64,000 bases of DNA, from contig JBBILR010000005.1 in the NCBI GenBank assembly GCA_037444825.1, forward strand, positions 1 to 64,000, in the 5' to 3' direction. The notes under the pieces are model-generated. The model did not search any database and was not told the DNA's origin. It worked only from the letters and a program-made list of their open reading frames with translations. Positions 62,345-64,000 of the stretch are shown here, piece by piece. Position 1 is the stretch's first letter; every line of letters starts with the position of its first letter. This DNA comes from JBFLVU01 sp037444825 (GTDB lineage: Bacteria > Acidobacteriota > UBA4820 > DSQY01). The translations under genes were made by a program, and so were the position numbers.

Positions 62345-63682
62345 TCAGCGGATGGACCGCATTAGGTTGTGGATCGTCTGTTGAAGGTGGGGGTCCTTCT
62401 TCGCCTGCTCGTCGATTTTCCGGATGGCGTGAAGGACGGTGGTGTGGTGCTTCCCCCCGAACTTCCGTCCGATTTCCGGTAGGGAGAAGGCGGTGAGTTC
62501 CTTGCAGAGGAACATGGCCACCTGACGCGGGAGGACGATGCTGGCCTTGTTGGTCCGGGCCTTCAGGTCCTGGACGCGCATCTTGTAGTAGGCCGCCACG
62601 TGGCGCTGGATGGCCTCGATGGTGGGCGCCCGGCCGTCCTCCTTGAACAGGCTCTCGAAGGTCTCCCGGGCCAGGTCCACGGTGATGGGAAGGCCCTTGA
62701 AGGAGGAGAAGGCGATGAGTCTCAGGAGGCACCCCTCCAGCTCGCGGATGTTGCTCTTGATGCGCCCGGCGATGAAGAGGGCCACGTCCTCCGGCAGGGA
62801 GACCCGGTAGGCCTCGGCCTTCTTGTAGAGGATGGCCACCTTGGTTTCGAGCTCGGGGGGCTGGATGTCGGCGATGAGGCCCCATTCGAACCGCGAGCGA
62901 AGCCGCTCCTCGATGCTGTGGAGGTCCCTCGGGGGGCAGTCCGAGGAGAGGACGATCTGGCGCTGGGCCTCGTGAAGGGCGTTGAAGGTGTGGAAGAGCT
63001 CCTCCTGCGTCCCCTCCTTGCCGGAGAGGAACTGGACGTCGTCGAGGAGGATCACGTCGGCCCGCCGGTAGCGTTCGCGGAACTCGTGCTGCTGCCGGTG
63101 GGTGATGGACGCGATCATCTCGTTCATGAACCGCTCGGTGGAGAGGTAGCAGACCTTCAGATCCGGGTTGTTGCGCTTGATCTCCGCGCCGATGGACTGC
63201 ATGAGGTGGGTCTTTCCGAGGCCCACGCCGCCGTAGATGTACAGGGGGTTGTAGGAACGGGAGGGGTTCTGGGCCACGGCGAGGCAGGCGGCGAAGGCGA
63301 AACGGTTGGAGGGCCCCACCACGAAGGTGTCGAAGCGGTACTGAGGGTTGAAGAGGGGGTCGGCGGAGGAGGGGGGTGGGGTTTTTTCCTTTCGGGATGG
63401 GGCCTTGGGGGCGGGCTCCGGCTGGAGGACCAGCTCCTCCCCGGCGCCGTCCTCGAAGGAGATGGCCAGGCCCGGGTGGCCGGCGTCCACGGCCGCCTCC
63501 TCCAGGATGCCCCGGTAATGGCTCTCCAGCCACTCCCGGAAGAGGGGGTTGGGGGTCAGCAGGACCACCTTCGACTCCTCCATCCGCAGGAGTTTGAGGG
63601 GCTTGAACCAGGAGGCGAAGGTGCTCTCCGGAACCCTCGACTTGACCTTCTCCAGGATTTGGGCCCACAGACGGTGGCTCAT
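62345..63682 (-). CDS. dnaA: chromosomal replication initiator DnaA
   Basis: 445 residues. Domain I (1-80), a short linker, AAA+ domain with Walker A GGVGLGKTHLMQSIG near 150, LLDDVQFLSGKEGTQEELFHTFNAL near 215, and domain IV with the DnaA signature GGKHHTTVLHAIRKI near 400. Normal length. DnaA boxes lie both upstream and downstream, fitting autoregulation. Confidence 0.98.
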   Translation of the reverse strand: MSHRLWAQILEKVKSRVPESTFASWFKPLKLLRMEESKVVLLTPNPLFREWLESHYRGILEEAAVDAGHPGLAISFEDGAGEELVLQPEPAPKAPSRKEKTPPPSSADPLFNPQYRFDTFVVGPSNRFAFAACLAVAQNPSRSYNPLYIYGGVGLGKTHLMQSIGAEIKRNNPDLKVCYLSTERFMNEMIASITHRQQHEFRERYRRADVILLDDVQFLSGKEGTQEELFHTFNALHEAQRQIVLSSDCPPRDLHSIEERLRSRFEWGLIADIQPPELETKVAILYKKAEAYRVSLPEDVALFIAGRIKSNIRELEGCLLRLIAFSSFKGLPITVDLARETFESLFKEDGRAPTIEAIQRHVAAYYKMRVQDLKARTNKASIVLPRQVAMFLCKELTAFSLPEIGRKFGGKHHTTVLHAIRKIDEQAKKDPHLQQTIHNLMRSIR

Positions 63683-63685
63683 GGT

Positions 63686-63718
63686 TTATTCACAGTCATT
63701 TCCACAGGGTGTGGATAT
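63686..63718. promoter_or_regulatory. DnaA-box cluster upstream of dnaA
   Basis: TTATTCACA at 63686, ATTTCCACA at 63698 and TGTGGATAT at 63710, three boxes in 33 bases, directly before ATG 63682. Likely autoregulation of dnaA and part of an origin. Confidence 0.75.
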
Positions 63719-63791
63719 TCCTTCCCTCGCCTCCGCACCAGTATGCCCCTCTTCGGGGGCGAAGGAAAGGGGGAACGCCGCCGCCGGCCAA

Positions 63792-63820
63792 TTGCTTCGG
63801 AACGGAAAAGCCGTTATGTT
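63792..63820 (+). promoter_or_regulatory. promoter of the divergent ppx/gppA gene
   Basis: TTGCTT, 17 bases, TATGTT, 44 bases before the start at 63864. Confidence 0.55.
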
Positions 63821-63863
63821 GAAAACGAAGCGCGGATGGGGCAAAAGGGCGGGGGAGGAAACC

Positions 63864-64000
63864 GTGGGCTCCAGTCCTCGAAAGAGAGCCGCCGGAGGGA
63901 GCGCCGCCAAGGCGCGAGGCGCGGAAGGCGCCGCTGCGGAGGCCTTCCGGTGCGCCGCCGTGGACGTGGGCTCCAACGCCATTCGCTTTCTCGCGGCCCA
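63864..64000 (+). CDS. Ppx/GppA-family phosphatase, 5' end only
   Basis: 45 codons before the right edge. GTG 63864 follows GGGGGAGG. After an Ala/Gly/Lys-rich start of about 31 residues comes AAVDVGSNAIRFLAA, the first ATP/phosphate motif of exopolyphosphatase/guanosine-pentaphosphatase enzymes of the ASKHA fold. Divergent from dnaA. The N-terminal extension before the motif is unusual; the true start might be further inside. Confidence 0.75.
   Translation, partial: MGSSPRKRAAGGSAAKARGAEGAAAEAFRCAAVDVGSNAIRFLAA

Noticed and set aside
63686..63982. 98-codon minus-strand frame upstream of dnaA
   Set aside because: Covers the DnaA boxes and runs antisense to the clear ppx/gppA start; no domain.

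Overview
The window is about 64 kb of very GC-rich bacterial chromosome around the replication origin. It holds dnaA-dnaN-recF-gyrB-gyrA, parA-parB with two parS sites, mnmE-mnmG-rsmG, rpmH-rnpA-yidD-yidC and an F-type ATP synthase operon. Multihaem cytochromes, two bactofilins, soluble lytic transglycosylases and an outer-membrane barrel indicate a Gram-negative bacterium. An Acidobacteriota (Holophagae-like) or deltaproteobacterial-type lineage is my best guess from gene content. This is inference; no marker was compared with a database.

Layout. 1-584 is non-coding. 585-8323 (+) is an electron-transfer island: an MtrB/PioB-type barrel, a DmsE/MtrA-type decahaem cytochrome, two paralogous secreted octahaem cytochromes and a small Cys-rich protein. 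It arose by a tandem duplication of about 2.8 kb that left a chimeric relic at the junction. 8560-19112 is mostly cell-envelope and regulatory genes: AMMECR1, NifU-C, two lytic transglycosylases, SppA, an NtrC-type regulator, a bactofilin, an HTH protein, a glycosyltransferase and a frameshifted ankyrin protein. 19271-25015 (+) is yggS-divIVA-hutI-glmU-glmS.

25022-40711 (-) is one nearly unbroken same-strand block: ATP synthase (b', b, delta, alpha, gamma, beta, epsilon; no a or c), then rpmH-rnpA-yidD-yidC-mnmE-mnmG-rsmG-parA-parB-bactofilin-aminopeptidase. 40857 is tRNA-Val (+). 40982-46079 (-) holds thiS, an unknown gene, a tryptophanase-type lyase and uvrA. 46226-48165 holds a DUF4097 protein, a HAD protein and a lipoprotein. 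48167-52329 (-) is radA and pyrR-pyrB-pyrC. A cold-shock gene (+) is transcribed divergently from the pyr operon. 53251-54705 (-) is a flavin disulfide reductase, followed by tRNA-Asp and gyrA-gyrB-recF-dnaN-dnaA (-). A divergent ppx/gppA gene runs off the right edge.

How it fits together. Nearly all housekeeping genes are on the minus strand, so they read leftward, away from DnaA-box clusters at 62.2-62.3 and 63.7 kb. This is the expected leading-strand orientation if oriC lies there. The barrel plus decahaem pair is the known architecture for carrying electrons across the outer membrane, and the two secreted octahaems are plausible partners. The ParABS-bactofilin linkage suggests cytoskeletal anchoring of origin segregation, as known in Myxococcus. 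Promoters were found by eye as -35/-10 matches and are not experimentally supported.
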